Counted from the first letter of the stretch, positions 15,777-25,261 are shown. The stretch is DNA of 64,000 bases from Lachnospiraceae bacterium (GCA_900766915.1 CAAFXE010000257.1:1-64000); one strand, 5' to 3'. A program made the numbers and translations. Notes: generated from the sequence alone by a model not told the origin.

Positions 15777-16358
15777 CTATTTATATAGTACGAAAGCCGG
15801 ATGTGCCACACCAGCTTCCAAAGCTCTTGCAAGCTTTTTGTCAATGAATGTTACATTATCACTCATATATTTGATTTTTCCGGCAGTTTGAATTGCGATA
15901 CTTTCCTCTGTAACGATGACCTTGAGATCATTTAACTCCACAGAATCCACCGCAACCGCTTCACCCTCTGGACTTTGGAGCTCTGTCGGAATATATCCTG
16001 CAGCCTTTGCTTCTGCGAAAGTTCCGGAAAACAGCAGTAAATCATTAAATGTACAATAATCTTCCACTGTCTCATAAGTCAGGAATAAAGTCACTTCCTG
16101 CTCACCTTTTTCTATAGACTCCAGAGTAATTGGTTCTCCTTCCATCGTCAGACAGTATTCAGAGATCCTTTCTTTTACCTCCCCGGAAAGTTCTTCAAAG
16201 TCATAATAGTCCTGTTCAAAACTCTCAATAACGGCACTCCTGACCTTTCCCTTAGAGTTAACAAACAGGGTACTTTCCGTAGGCTCAAACTTCTGGCCGC
16301 ATCCACTGAGCAAAAAAACTGCTGCCAGCAAAAATGCCACACGGTACGCCTTTTTCAT
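15777..16358 (-). CDS. conserved hypothetical lipoprotein
   Basis: A 193-residue protein with a lipoprotein signal peptide: basic KKAYR start, hydrophobic stretch (about 8-18) and lipobox LLSGC with Cys20 as the acylated residue. The mature part is mixed alpha/beta with an acidic character (FEQDYYDFEELSGEVKERI) and no recognisable catalytic motif. It precedes glyS by 16 bp in a likely operon. I do not recognise a function; proteins of this general form are found beside housekeeping genes in Lachnospiraceae. Confidence 0.7.
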   Translation of the reverse strand: MKKAYRVAFLLAAVFLLSGCGQKFEPTESTLFVNSKGKVRSAVIESFEQDYYDFEELSGEVKERISEYCLTMEGEPITLESIEKGEQEVTLFLTYETVEDYCTFNDLLLFSGTFAEAKAAGYIPTELQSPEGEAVAVDSVELNDLKVIVTEESIAIQTAGKIKYMSDNVTFIDKKLARALEAGVAHPAFVLYK

Positions 16359-16440
16359 TCACACGCCTCCTTCGGACAGGTGTTTTTAAATTCCCACACC
16401 AGCATATTACAAAACATTATAACGTCAATCGCCTTTAATT

Positions 16441-17193
16441 TCAACAAATATCTTTGACGCTCTCCAATATTTCCAGAGACTTCATATTTTTATCAAGATA
16501 CCGCTCTCTCCACCGGTCCATGACCATCCGAAGTTCCGAAAGTACTTCCGGCGTGACCGTAAAGGTATAAAGCTTCTCCACCGGTGTACTGACAATGTAT
16601 TGCATGGTATATACCGTAGAAGGATTCATCGAAATCCCGTCTTTTACCTTTCCCCTGCACTCTTTGCATACCATCCCGCCGTGGAACATGGAGAATTGTT
16701 CTAAATTTTCCCGGCTGCCACACTGGGTACATCCAAAAACCTGCGGATATTCTCCCGCGCAGGTAAAGAGCTTCAATTCGTAAATATATCGCACCAGTTC
16801 CCTGCCAAGTGCCTTGTTTGTCAATGCTCTTAAGGATTGATAAAGAAGCTTCATTACTGCCAGTTCATCATTGTTTTCCCGGGTATAATAATCTGCCAGC
16901 TCGCAAAAATACATACCATAGTAGGCGCCCCCGAAATCATTCATCAGTTCCGGAAAATAATTGGAGATATTTGCCTGCACCAGACTGTAGGCATCTTTTC
17001 CCTCATACACAAGGAAAGTACCAAAGGCAAAAACTCCTGTAGCGGCCAAAAGAGCTGAATGGGGTCTTCTGGCACTTCTGGCAAACGCTGTGATCTTTCC
17101 TCTCTCCTTTGTCAGGAGCACCACCCGTTTGTCATACTCCCCGGAGGGAGCCGAAGACAGGACAATGCCTGTCAATGTTACTGCATCCCTCAT
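16441..17193 (-). CDS. recO: DNA repair protein RecO
   Basis: Helps load RecA onto SSB-coated single-stranded DNA in the RecFOR pathway and anneals complementary strands. The 250-residue product has an N-terminal OB-fold (TGIVLSSAPSGEYDKRVVLLTKERGKI, first 35 residues in part) and a helical C-terminal part. The zinc ribbon is visible as CTQCGS (near 154) and CKECRG (near 175), four cysteines. It starts 5 bp after the era stop, so the two form an operon, a very common pairing in Firmicutes. Confidence 0.9.
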   Translation of the reverse strand: MRDAVTLTGIVLSSAPSGEYDKRVVLLTKERGKITAFARSARRPHSALLAATGVFAFGTFLVYEGKDAYSLVQANISNYFPELMNDFGGAYYGMYFCELADYYTRENNDELAVMKLLYQSLRALTNKALGRELVRYIYELKLFTCAGEYPQVFGCTQCGSRENLEQFSMFHGGMVCKECRGKVKDGISMNPSTVYTMQYIVSTPVEKLYTFTVTPEVLSELRMVMDRWRERYLDKNMKSLEILESVKDIC

Positions 17194-17198
17194 GGATT

Positions 17199-18110
17199 TT
17201 AAATCTCTTTCTTATCGTATCCGAAATTTTTGATGAAAAGATCACTGTCTCTCCAATCCTTACGCACCTTTACCCAGAGCTGAAGATTTACTTTCATTTC
17301 CAACATTTTCTCAATCTCAAATCTCGCTGCACTGCCGATTTTTTTAAGCATGGAACCGCCTTTTCCGATAATGATTCCCTTATGGCTGTCCCGTTCACAG
17401 ATGATCGATGCTTCAATATCTACTACTTTTCCCCCCGGACGCTCCTTCATCTTTTCAATGGTTACGGCAATTCCGTGAGGAATTTCCTCATCAAGACAGC
17501 GAAGTGCCTTTTCACGGATCATTTCTGCTACGATCTGTCTCTGTGGCTGATCGGTCACGGTATCCTCGTCGTAAAACATAGGACCGTAAGGAAGATATTT
17601 GAAAATCACTTCCAGTACAGTATCCGTATTCTGTCCCTTTAAGGCTGAAACCGGCACAATATCTGCAAACTCACAAATATCCTTATAGGCATCAATAAAT
17701 TTCAAAATTTCCTCTTTTTTTACGGTATCTACCTTATTGATCACCAGTACGATGGGAGTTTTGATGGTTCTAAGCTGCGCTGCAATATGCTGCTCTCCGG
17801 CTCCGATAAAGGTTGTCGGTTCCACAAGCCAAAGTACTACATCCACTTCCTTTAAGGTACGTTCTGCCACATTTACCATATACTCACCCAGCTTATTTTT
17901 TGCTTTGTGAATACCCGGAGTGTCCAAAAATACGATCTGGCCGCGCTCATCTGTATAGACTGTCTGGATGCGGTTTCTGGTAGTCTGAGGTTTGTTGGAG
18001 GTAATGGCGATCTTCTGGCCGATGAGCCGGTTCATCAGAGTGGATTTTCCAACATTCGGTCTTCCGATCAGGGTCACAAACCCTGATTTAAAATTTGCTT
18101 TCGTATTCAT
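17199..18110 (-). CDS. era: GTPase Era
   Basis: A Ras-like GTPase with a KH domain needed for 16S rRNA maturation and 30S assembly. 303 residues. G1 GRPNVGKST (about 17-25), G2 effector region with TTRNRIQT, G3 DTPG (about 64-67) and G4 NKVD (about 125-128) are all present. The C-terminal KH domain shows GIIIGKGGSMLKKIG near residues 231-245, where it binds the 3' end of 16S rRNA. It lies 15 bp downstream of the M16C peptidase gene and 5 bp upstream of recO. Confidence 0.95.
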   Translation of the reverse strand: MNTKANFKSGFVTLIGRPNVGKSTLMNRLIGQKIAITSNKPQTTRNRIQTVYTDERGQIVFLDTPGIHKAKNKLGEYMVNVAERTLKEVDVVLWLVEPTTFIGAGEQHIAAQLRTIKTPIVLVINKVDTVKKEEILKFIDAYKDICEFADIVPVSALKGQNTDTVLEVIFKYLPYGPMFYDEDTVTDQPQRQIVAEMIREKALRCLDEEIPHGIAVTIEKMKERPGGKVVDIEASIICERDSHKGIIIGKGGSMLKKIGSAARFEIEKMLEMKVNLQLWVKVRKDWRDSDLFIKNFGYDKKEI

Positions 18111-18125
18111 ACATGTTCCTTTCCT

Positions 18126-21050
18126 TTATGACTGAAATAATGGAACCAGATTTTCAAACAGTTCTTCTTCCTGTCTAAGCAGTGTCTCATTTCCCACAAC
18201 ACAAATAGCCTTCTCATCCAGGATTGCCTGAATATAATCTGCAAGTGCCCGGATATCCTCTACCGTACATCCAAGAACCTCTGCGCGTTCTTTTGCCAGA
18301 GTCTCTTCTGTCGTGCCGGTAAGGTATGCTGTCAAAGATCTCTGTCCTGCGATGGATGGAGTCAGTGGAATATCCATATCGCTGATGGTTCCGATGATAT
18401 ATTTTAAAAGGTCACGGTCAGAGACATCAAAATTCTTAAGGTAATCCACAGTTCCTTTATAGACATCAAAGGTCTCTTTTAAGTTCGGATCGCGGTAGCT
18501 TACCAGATATCCGTTTCCGCCTCTTGTAAAGCCGCTCATACATCCGTAGGCACCACCCTTGACACGAATCTGGAGCCAGAGGTAATCATAGCTTAAAATC
18601 ACCTTCAATACCCGTAAAGCACCGGTATAGGAAAGTCCTGCCTTTTTAAAGTTTCCCGCCACTGCCACATACTGTACCTGGGAGGAGGTTAAAAATCCTT
18701 CATTTTTCCTGCCCAGACAGCAAATTTGCGTCTCATGATCCATTTCATGGCTTTGGAGACATTCCTTCACCAAAGGAAGCTGACTCTTTAGTCCTTCCAG
18801 GGCAGATCTTTCACAGGTAACGCTTACCAGAAGCTTTTCCGGACGGAAAATACATTTCATTGCTTCTCTTAAGTTGCATATCAGCTGCTCTTTTTCTTCT
18901 GCAAAATGGCTTTCCAGTCTTTCAATGACACGGTAAAATTCAATGCCTCCCGTCTGCTCTGTAAAAGCAGAGCTTCTTGAGAAATAGGACATGGCTCTTG
19001 TAATTGCGGTAGAATGTCCATGGGACGGCAAAGACATCTGCAGCCTTGATTTCATCTGTGCCAGGATCTCATACAATCTCTTTTCATCGCCCAATTTTGA
19101 AGTAGTCAGGATTTCCCTGATCATGGAGCATACAAAAGTCATCTGATTTTCCAGGGCCTTTGCACGAAGTTCATAGGTAGCCACATTTTTGCTTTCGTCC
19201 TGATCATTGGCATACATTCCCAGGGATGCACTGATTCCGCCGCTTTGTCGGTTGATCTCATGGAACAGTTCTCCAAAGGAATAATTCTCAGTATCCACAT
19301 ATCCCAGTACATTTTTCAGGATGGAAACATAAGGAATCAGTTCCTTCGGTACATCACTGATATCAAATACCAGATTCAGATAAACAATGCCGTTGGTATG
19401 ATACTCATGGTAAAGAACCTTTGTATCAGCAATGGTCAGTTCTTCATTTTTAAATGGACGTACTTTTTTCTCGATATCTTCCAGTTTTAATACAGGAATT
19501 TTCTCAAGATCTTCCTGAGAGCTTTCTTCTTCCTGATATTCCCTTAAATGGTGGGTAAATTCTACCAGGCCCTTACATTCTTCTTCTGAAAGAGAGGCTT
19601 TATAAGCTGCAAGTTTTTCGGCCAGCTCCCGTTCTTTTTTCTGAGAAAGTCCCTTCTTTGATTCCACTACCACAACCGCCTTATGGGTGTTGTCCAGAAG
19701 ATATGCCTGAATCAGATTCTCAAAGTAATTTGTAGAAATACGTTTTCTCAAAGAAGTAAAGGTATCTAACGCCTCAAGATGTAAAAATGGCTGATTTTCA
19801 TCGTAAAGCCAGCTGTCAAAAGCCTGTAATCCGTACATCAATCCCTTTGGATAATTTCCAAAATCAGCTTCTCTGTAACGGAATTCATAGTAGTTTAATC
19901 CGGCTTCCAGTGACTTTTTATCAAGCCCTTTATGCACCAGATTTTCCAGCGTCTGATGAATCAAAGTTACAAAGGCGTCTGTTAATTCTGTGTTTGCATT
20001 TTTCGCAATGATAGAAAAGATCGGCTGCAGAATTCCGTTATCATAGGAGCTGATGACATCCTTTCCGATTTTGGCATCTAAAATTGCCTGTTTTAAAGGG
20101 GCACCGGGTGCTGCCAGAAGTGCATACTCAATCACCTGGAATGCAAGATATAATTCCTTATCAAGACTGGTTCCCACCACTGCATTGTAGGACAGATAAG
20201 TATTATCTTTTTCCTCCTCTGCATCCGAAATCGGATATTCCAGCACAAGTTTTCTGGTTTCTTCAAAAGGCTTCTGCATTGGCAGCGCAGAATCCACAGT
20301 AATCTGATCATACTCGCTTAAATATTCCCGGTCCAGCCACTCCAGCTTTTCTGCCATATCCATATTTCCGTAAAGATAAATGTAACTGTTGGATGGATGA
20401 TAATATTTTTTATGGAATTCTAAAAACTGCTCCCAGGAAAGTTCCGGTATCACTTCCGGATTTCCCCCTGACTCATTTCCATAAGGAGTATTCGGGAACA
20501 GTGCTGCCATGATCTCTCTGTCCAGCACATCCTCCGGAGACGAAAAAGCTCCCTTCATCTCGTTATACACAACACCGTTTAATGTCAGCTCGCCCTCCGC
20601 ATCTTCCAGCTCATAATGCCAGCCTTCCTGGCGAAAGATTTCTTCTTTCTCATAAATATTCGGATGAAATACTGCATCCAGATAAACATCCATCAGGTTC
20701 TGGAAGTCTGCATCATTACAGCTTGCTACAGGGTAAACTGTCTTATCAGAATAGGTGATCGCATTTAAAAAAGTATTTAAGGAACCCTTCACCAGTTCTA
20801 CAAAAGGATCTTTAACCGGGAACTTTCTGGATCCGCAGAGGACGGAATGCTCCAGAATGTGCGGAAGTCCTGTACTGTCCTGTGGCGGAGTTCGAAAACC
20901 AATGGTAAATACTTTATTTTCGTCGTCATTGGATAGCAGTGCGATTCTCGCACCGGATTTTTTATGCTTCAGAAGACAGGCTACGCTGTCAAGCTCCTGA
21001 ATCTGATGCTTTTCTAATAATTCATAGGCTGTGAGATTTTCTATTTTCAT
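18126..21050 (-). CDS. M16C family zinc metallopeptidase (presequence-protease-like)
   Basis: A 974-residue insulinase-superfamily protease that closes like a clamshell over unfolded peptides. The inverted zinc motif HILEH is at about residues 65-69 (HxxEH, His-Glu catalytic), with the third ligand Glu in NEMKGAFSS further on (about residue 165). The length and four alpha/beta M16 modules match the single-chain PreP/Cym1 subgroup. The protein has no signal peptide, so it likely degrades peptides in the cytoplasm. It is upstream of era and may be cotranscribed with era-recO. Substrate is unknown. Confidence 0.9.
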   Translation of the reverse strand: MKIENLTAYELLEKHQIQELDSVACLLKHKKSGARIALLSNDDENKVFTIGFRTPPQDSTGLPHILEHSVLCGSRKFPVKDPFVELVKGSLNTFLNAITYSDKTVYPVASCNDADFQNLMDVYLDAVFHPNIYEKEEIFRQEGWHYELEDAEGELTLNGVVYNEMKGAFSSPEDVLDREIMAALFPNTPYGNESGGNPEVIPELSWEQFLEFHKKYYHPSNSYIYLYGNMDMAEKLEWLDREYLSEYDQITVDSALPMQKPFEETRKLVLEYPISDAEEEKDNTYLSYNAVVGTSLDKELYLAFQVIEYALLAAPGAPLKQAILDAKIGKDVISSYDNGILQPIFSIIAKNANTELTDAFVTLIHQTLENLVHKGLDKKSLEAGLNYYEFRYREADFGNYPKGLMYGLQAFDSWLYDENQPFLHLEALDTFTSLRKRISTNYFENLIQAYLLDNTHKAVVVVESKKGLSQKKERELAEKLAAYKASLSEEECKGLVEFTHHLREYQEEESSQEDLEKIPVLKLEDIEKKVRPFKNEELTIADTKVLYHEYHTNGIVYLNLVFDISDVPKELIPYVSILKNVLGYVDTENYSFGELFHEINRQSGGISASLGMYANDQDESKNVATYELRAKALENQMTFVCSMIREILTTSKLGDEKRLYEILAQMKSRLQMSLPSHGHSTAITRAMSYFSRSSAFTEQTGGIEFYRVIERLESHFAEEKEQLICNLREAMKCIFRPEKLLVSVTCERSALEGLKSQLPLVKECLQSHEMDHETQICCLGRKNEGFLTSSQVQYVAVAGNFKKAGLSYTGALRVLKVILSYDYLWLQIRVKGGAYGCMSGFTRGGNGYLVSYRDPNLKETFDVYKGTVDYLKNFDVSDRDLLKYIIGTISDMDIPLTPSIAGQRSLTAYLTGTTEETLAKERAEVLGCTVEDIRALADYIQAILDEKAICVVGNETLLRQEEELFENLVPLFQS

Positions 21051-21068
21051 TTCATACCTCGATACTTC

Positions 21069-21112
21069 GTAACTGTTCAGTACCTTTCAGCTCCTGGCTT
21101 CTGAACAGTTTA
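21069..21112. repeat. GTAACTGTTC-type intergenic inverted repeat
   Basis: AACTGTTCAG (21071-21080) and CTGAACAGTT (21101-21110) are perfect 10-bp arms around a 20-base loop. Related elements occur at 26942-26980 and 35311-35354, with a weaker one at 62-84. Confidence 0.6.
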
Positions 21113-21147
21113 TATTTTATATTATTTACAATATCTTACAGTATAGC

Positions 21148-21178
21148 AAAAAAAGGGGGCTGGTTCAACCAGTCCCCT
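21148..21178 (-). terminator. ptsH terminator
   Basis: GGGGGCTGGTT / AACCAGTCCCC (one G-T pair) gives a GC-rich stem, followed by seven T on the minus strand. Confidence 0.82.
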
Positions 21179-21203
21179 CCGAAATCTTATTGTATGCTTC
21201 TGA

Positions 21204-21461
21204 TTAGCAGTTTTCCTTTAAGAATGCTTCTACTGCTGCTGCAGCTGCTTCTTCATCTTCACCTTCTACAGTAACAGTAATTTCCTGTCCCTGTTTGATT
21301 CCAAGGCTCATAACAGCCATAATTCTTTTAGCGTCTGCTTTTTTTGCACCGCTGTCAAGTGTGATAGCGCTCTTGAAGCCTGCTGCCATTTTTACGATCA
21401 GTCCTGCCGGTCTTGCATGGATTCCTAATGGATCTGTGATTGTGTATTTGATTTCTTTCAT
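21204..21461 (-). CDS. ptsH: phosphocarrier protein HPr (no Ser46)
   Basis: Relays phosphate from enzyme I to sugar-specific EII proteins of the PTS. 85 residues with the active histidine His15 in GIHARPAG. In Firmicutes HPr, residue 46 is normally the serine phosphorylated by HPr kinase to drive CcpA catabolite repression (KSIMGVMSLG). Here the stretch is KRIMAVMSLG, so position 46 is Arg (codon AGA). This HPr should therefore work in sugar transport but not as the P-Ser corepressor, unless another HPr/Crh exists elsewhere. It is downstream of ptsI with an 86-bp gap, the reverse of the usual ptsH-ptsI order. Confidence 0.92.
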   Translation of the reverse strand: MKEIKYTITDPLGIHARPAGLIVKMAAGFKSAITLDSGAKKADAKRIMAVMSLGIKQGQEITVTVEGEDEEAAAAAVEAFLKENC

Positions 21462-21547
21462 TTTTATTTTCTCCTTTATAAATAATTTTATAAGTATCTT
21501 GTACTATTTTCTTCCGGGCATACACCCAAAAACTATTTCATCCGCAA

Positions 21548-23167
21548 TTATTCAGTTTCGCGGATTTTCTGACGAAGCTCCAGTGTAAATACCGGTGAAA
21601 CAGAAAGTTCATCAATACCCATCTGGATAAATCTGCGTGTCAGTTCCATATCAGCTCCTAATTCACCGCAGATACCACACCATGCTCCATGTGCATGAGC
21701 ATTTTCAATGGTCTTCTGGATCATACGAAGAACTGCCTCATGATGTGCATCATAGAATGGTTCTAACGCCTGATTCTGACGGTCAATTGCCAATGTATAC
21801 TGTGTTAAATCATTAGTTCCGATAGAGAAGAATTCTACTTCTGCAGCCAGCTGATCACTGATCATAACAGCTGCCGGTGTCTCAACCATGATGCCAAGCT
21901 CTACATCACCAAACGGAATGTCATTACGTCTTAATTCTTCTTTTACTTCCTCAACGATTTCCTTAATGCGAATGATCTCGCTTACAGAAATAATCATTGG
22001 GAACATGATAGAAACCTTACCAAATGCAGATGCACGGTAGATTGCACGAAGCTGAGTCTTAAACATCTCTACTCTTTCCAGACAGATACGGATTGCTCTA
22101 AAGCCAAGTGCAGGGTTTTCTTCTTTTGCAATATTGAAATAGTCTGCCTGCTTATCAGCACCGATATCCAGTGTACGGATGATAACCTTTTTACCGCCCA
22201 TTCTGGAAACTACTGTTTTGTAAGCTTCAAACTGTTCTTCTTCTGTTGGATAGTCTTCTCTTCCCAGATATAAGAATTCACTTCTGAATAAGCCGATACC
22301 TTCACTATCGTTTTCCAGTACAGCATCAACATCTTCCACACCGCCGATATTAGCATATAAATGAACATGTTTGCCGCTCTTTGTCACTGTTGGCAGTCCC
22401 TTTAAAGCCTGAAGCATACGACGGCGCTCTTCTGCACGTTTCTGTTTTTCCTTCATCTCAGCCATGACTACTTCATCCGGTTCAATATAAATTTTTCCGG
22501 TAAAGCCGTCTACGATTGCCATTTTTCCATTGTATTCCAGATTCAGCTCAATATCTGTTGTAACTAAGGATGGAATATTCATCATACGTGCAAGGATTGC
22601 TGTATGAGAGTTTGCGCTTCCTTTCTGTGTTACGATAGCAAGCATTTTATCTTTCTCGAACTGTACAGTCTCACTTGGCGCAAGATCTTCCGCAACAATG
22701 ATCACAGGTTCCGGCATTGCTTCTGCACTTACCTGAGTTCCGTTTAAGATAGAGATCACTCTGTCTGAAACGTCCTTAACATCCACAGCACGTCCACTCA
22801 TGTATTCATCATTCATGGCGATAAACATTGCTGCAAACTGCTCTGCAGTTACGAATACTGCGTATTCTGCGTTCATCTTGTCCCCTTCGATGATACCCTG
22901 AATAGACTCTACATAGTCTAAATCTTCCAGAAGCTGCTGATGCATTTCAAAAATCATCGCTTCTTCTTCACCGATGTCTTTACAGGTTTTTTCATATAAA
23001 GCCTGCAGCTGTGTAATTGCTTTTGCCTGTGCAGCCTTAAATCTTTCAAATTCAGCTGCCGGGTCTTCAATCTGATACTTCTCTACTGCATTTTCAGCTT
23101 TTTTATAGACAAAGATTTTACCAATGGCTACACCCGAAAATACACTTTTACCCTGACAAGTAATCAT
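21548..23167 (-). CDS. ptsI: PTS enzyme I (phosphoenolpyruvate-protein phosphotransferase)
   Basis: First enzyme of the phosphotransferase system: autophosphorylates from PEP and passes the phosphate to HPr. 539 residues from the ATG at 23167 preceded by GGAGGAAAA; a longer frame to 23245 runs through the promoter and is rejected. Active-site histidine lies in KGSANSHTAILARMMNIPS near residue 184, the PEP-binding TIM barrel shows GIGLFRSEFLYL and GIMVETPAA, and the catalytic cysteine sits in CGICGELGAD near residue 496. Promoter at 23217-23245. The gene follows the BMC operon terminator, so it is a separate transcription unit. Confidence 0.95.
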   Translation of the reverse strand: MITCQGKSVFSGVAIGKIFVYKKAENAVEKYQIEDPAAEFERFKAAQAKAITQLQALYEKTCKDIGEEEAMIFEMHQQLLEDLDYVESIQGIIEGDKMNAEYAVFVTAEQFAAMFIAMNDEYMSGRAVDVKDVSDRVISILNGTQVSAEAMPEPVIIVAEDLAPSETVQFEKDKMLAIVTQKGSANSHTAILARMMNIPSLVTTDIELNLEYNGKMAIVDGFTGKIYIEPDEVVMAEMKEKQKRAEERRRMLQALKGLPTVTKSGKHVHLYANIGGVEDVDAVLENDSEGIGLFRSEFLYLGREDYPTEEEQFEAYKTVVSRMGGKKVIIRTLDIGADKQADYFNIAKEENPALGFRAIRICLERVEMFKTQLRAIYRASAFGKVSIMFPMIISVSEIIRIKEIVEEVKEELRRNDIPFGDVELGIMVETPAAVMISDQLAAEVEFFSIGTNDLTQYTLAIDRQNQALEPFYDAHHEAVLRMIQKTIENAHAHGAWCGICGELGADMELTRRFIQMGIDELSVSPVFTLELRQKIRETE

Positions 23168-23216
23168 TTTCTTTTCCTCCACTTCCCCTTGGATTTCAAA
23201 CATAAAATATACTGAT

Positions 23217-23245
23217 ACTATAGCAGTTTTGTGCGAAATAGTCAA
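23217..23245 (-). promoter_or_regulatory. ptsI promoter
   Basis: On the minus strand TTGACT (23245-23240) and TATAGT (23222-23217) are separated by 17 bp; 5 of 6 matches each. Confidence 0.75.
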
Positions 23246-23290
23246 TTAAATAACACATTTTACTCTTTTTGGTAACATCATCCATAAAAA

Positions 23291-23328
23291 TTACAAACAA
23301 AAACAGGGGACAGCAACCGCTGTCCCCC
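23291..23328 (-). terminator. BMC operon terminator
   Basis: GGGGACAGC (23306-23314) and GCTGTCCCC (23319-23327) form a GC-rich 9-bp stem with a 4-base loop. On the minus strand it is followed by TGTTTTTGTTTG. Confidence 0.85.
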
Positions 23329-23349
23329 AAAACAAACACACTTATTTTA

Positions 23350-23898
23350 TTACATTAAAGTTTTAACAAACTCTTTGGATGGGCTAGGAATTACTGCGTA
23401 ATCAAGCATTGTTCCTTCATCCTTTAATAATTCTACAGTTTCTTCTACTGCTGCCTCTACTGCTGCAACACTTCCGGTCAGAAGAACGTAGGATTTACCG
23501 CACATACCACGTGCTACACGAATTTCAAACACGTCTACCTGTGCTGTTTTTGCTGCATGATCAGCTGCTACGATTGCAGATGCACCTGTGAATGTTTCAA
23601 TTACTCCCAGTGCTTTTACTTCATCGATTTCTGCTGTGCATGTCAGTGCTCTGAAAATTGAATCATGTGGGTTACCAAGTACAAAATTGTCAATGAGCTG
23701 TTCCGGATACTGAACCATTGCAGCATCAACAGATACTCTGACTGCACTTAAGTCACCGCTGAATAAAATTATAAATTTACCAGGACAAACTGTCTGAGCC
23801 TGGATCAGCTCAACGTCTGCTGTCTTTACGATTAAGTCCGCAGCTTTAATACCAGTGGAGACAGTTTTGTATTCTACCATTCCAATTGCCTTACTCAT
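23350..23898 (-). CDS. pduT: BMC-T tandem-domain shell protein, PduT-like
   Basis: Trimeric shell protein with two BMC domains (about residues 4-88 and 95-178), forming pseudohexameric tiles. Cys38 in TVCPGKF falls at the same position as the Cys that holds a central [4Fe-4S] cluster in Salmonella PduT, so this copy probably conducts electrons across the shell. That agrees with the upstream partner gene for a PduS-like Fe-S flavoprotein, 14 bp away. It is the last gene of the BMC operon. Confidence 0.88.
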   Translation of the reverse strand: MSKAIGMVEYKTVSTGIKAADLIVKTADVELIQAQTVCPGKFIILFSGDLSAVRVSVDAAMVQYPEQLIDNFVLGNPHDSIFRALTCTAEIDEVKALGVIETFTGASAIVAADHAAKTAQVDVFEIRVARGMCGKSYVLLTGSVAAVEAAVEETVELLKDEGTMLDYAVIPSPSKEFVKTLM

Positions 23899-23912
23899 TC
23901 TCTCATCTCCAT

Positions 23913-25238
23913 TTATGCTTTAATAGTTACGAAGTTTTCGGTTACTGCAGTCACGGTACCATTGATACTTGCATGGATGGAAGTTCCAAGAGCGCCTTCC
24001 GGAGGAGCAGCGATTTTCTGTCCTACAGTTACGACATCTCCTGTCTTCACAATCGGGCTGCAAGGAGCACCAATGTTCTGGCGCATAACAAGTTTAACTT
24101 CCTTGAAATCGCCATTGTATGGCTGCATTGGAGCAGGCACATCAAAATGATGTAATCCCAGACGGTTTACAAGACGATGTTCAGGAACTCTTCTCTCCTG
24201 ACGCATTGAATTAACCGGTTTCATTTCCCTTACCGGAGGTTTCACGCCTTTTGCACGTAAACCTGCTTTATAAGCATCCAGTAATCTTCTCGGTGATAAA
24301 TCCTGGTGGCAGGAATACATTTCACACACACCACAGGAAACACAGAAGAAGGAATTCAGGAACGGATCCACATCATAGGTAGTTCCATTTGCAATTGCTC
24401 TCATAAATTCATGTGGTTTGATTGCCTGACCAAGTAAGTTTCTTGGACAAAGCATTGTACACATAGAACACTGAGAACAAACTGACATTGCATTACGGAT
24501 ATCCAGCTTATTTGTTCTCTGTCTCTTTGCGACCGGAGGACAAGTTGGCGGTAATACAAGGATTGCTTTTGTTGTTTTGGTGATAATGTCATTCATGGAG
24601 CAGAAACGACCTGTCATAGGTCCGCCCATGATCATAACATAATCCTCTGTTGTTGTACCTCCGGCTAAGGCAACTGCATCTTTTACAGAAATACCTACCG
24701 GTACGTGTAATGTTACAGGATTCTTTACAAGACCTGCAACTGTCAGGAATTTCTTTGTTACGTTTTCACCGCTTGTAACTTTGTTATAAGCATTTAAGAC
24801 AGTTTCTACATTGACAACCACACATCCCTGTGTAATTGGAATCTGACCCTGTGTAACAACTTTTCCTGTTACTTCATAAATCAGAACGACTTCATCGCCC
24901 GCCGGATAAATATCCGGTAAAATATGTAAGCGTAATTTGTCATACTGACCAATATTATTATTGATTGCTTCAATAGAAGCGACATAGGATTTCTTAACGG
25001 CGACAACGCCTTCCTTTGCACCCATTGCTTCTGTTAACATCTGCATTCCGGAAAGAACTTCATTTGTATATTCTACCAAAAGCTGTCTGTCAACCTTGAT
25101 CAATGGTTCACATTCTGCAGCATTTAAAATTACTGTTTCTGCCTGATCAGAAAGTTTTGCATAAGTTGGGAAGCCTGCGCCTCCGGCACCTACGACACCG
25201 CCATCTAGTAAAGCTTTTTTGATTTCGTCTAAGTTCAT
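23913..25238 (-). CDS. pduS: PduS/RnfC-like Fe-S flavoprotein of the microcompartment
   Basis: A 441-residue electron carrier of the PduS/RnfC group, expected to bind FMN and NADH and to recycle cofactors at the shell. The N-terminus shows GGVVGAGGAGFPTYAKL. A SLBB-like domain (LVKNPVTLHVPVG) and two [4Fe-4S] motifs follow: CSQCSMCTMLCP near residue 252 and CVSCGVCEMYSC near residue 300. A lipoyl/biotinyl-like end (VTVGQKIAAPPEGALGTSIHASINGTV) is typical of RnfC/PduS. Start chosen at 25238, where GGAG precedes ATG by 8 bp; the ATG at 25256 lacks a site. In Pdu systems PduS regenerates cob(I)alamin. Since no B12 enzyme is present here, it may instead reoxidise NADH, handing electrons to PduT. 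Confidence 0.87.
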   Translation of the reverse strand: MNLDEIKKALLDGGVVGAGGAGFPTYAKLSDQAETVILNAAECEPLIKVDRQLLVEYTNEVLSGMQMLTEAMGAKEGVVAVKKSYVASIEAINNNIGQYDKLRLHILPDIYPAGDEVVLIYEVTGKVVTQGQIPITQGCVVVNVETVLNAYNKVTSGENVTKKFLTVAGLVKNPVTLHVPVGISVKDAVALAGGTTTEDYVMIMGGPMTGRFCSMNDIITKTTKAILVLPPTCPPVAKRQRTNKLDIRNAMSVCSQCSMCTMLCPRNLLGQAIKPHEFMRAIANGTTYDVDPFLNSFFCVSCGVCEMYSCHQDLSPRRLLDAYKAGLRAKGVKPPVREMKPVNSMRQERRVPEHRLVNRLGLHHFDVPAPMQPYNGDFKEVKLVMRQNIGAPCSPIVKTGDVVTVGQKIAAPPEGALGTSIHASINGTVTAVTENFVTIKA

Positions 25239-25261
25239 CTGACTCACTCCAACCATTTACG

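Noticed and set aside
15761..15844. Upstream extension of glyS by 28 codons
   Set aside because: It overlaps the lipoprotein gene; the ATG at 15760 has the proper site and gives the normal length.
14372..16440. T-box riboswitch for glyS
   Set aside because: The gene is 16 bp behind a lipoprotein gene, and the space upstream of that gene (about 80 bp) is too short for a T-box.
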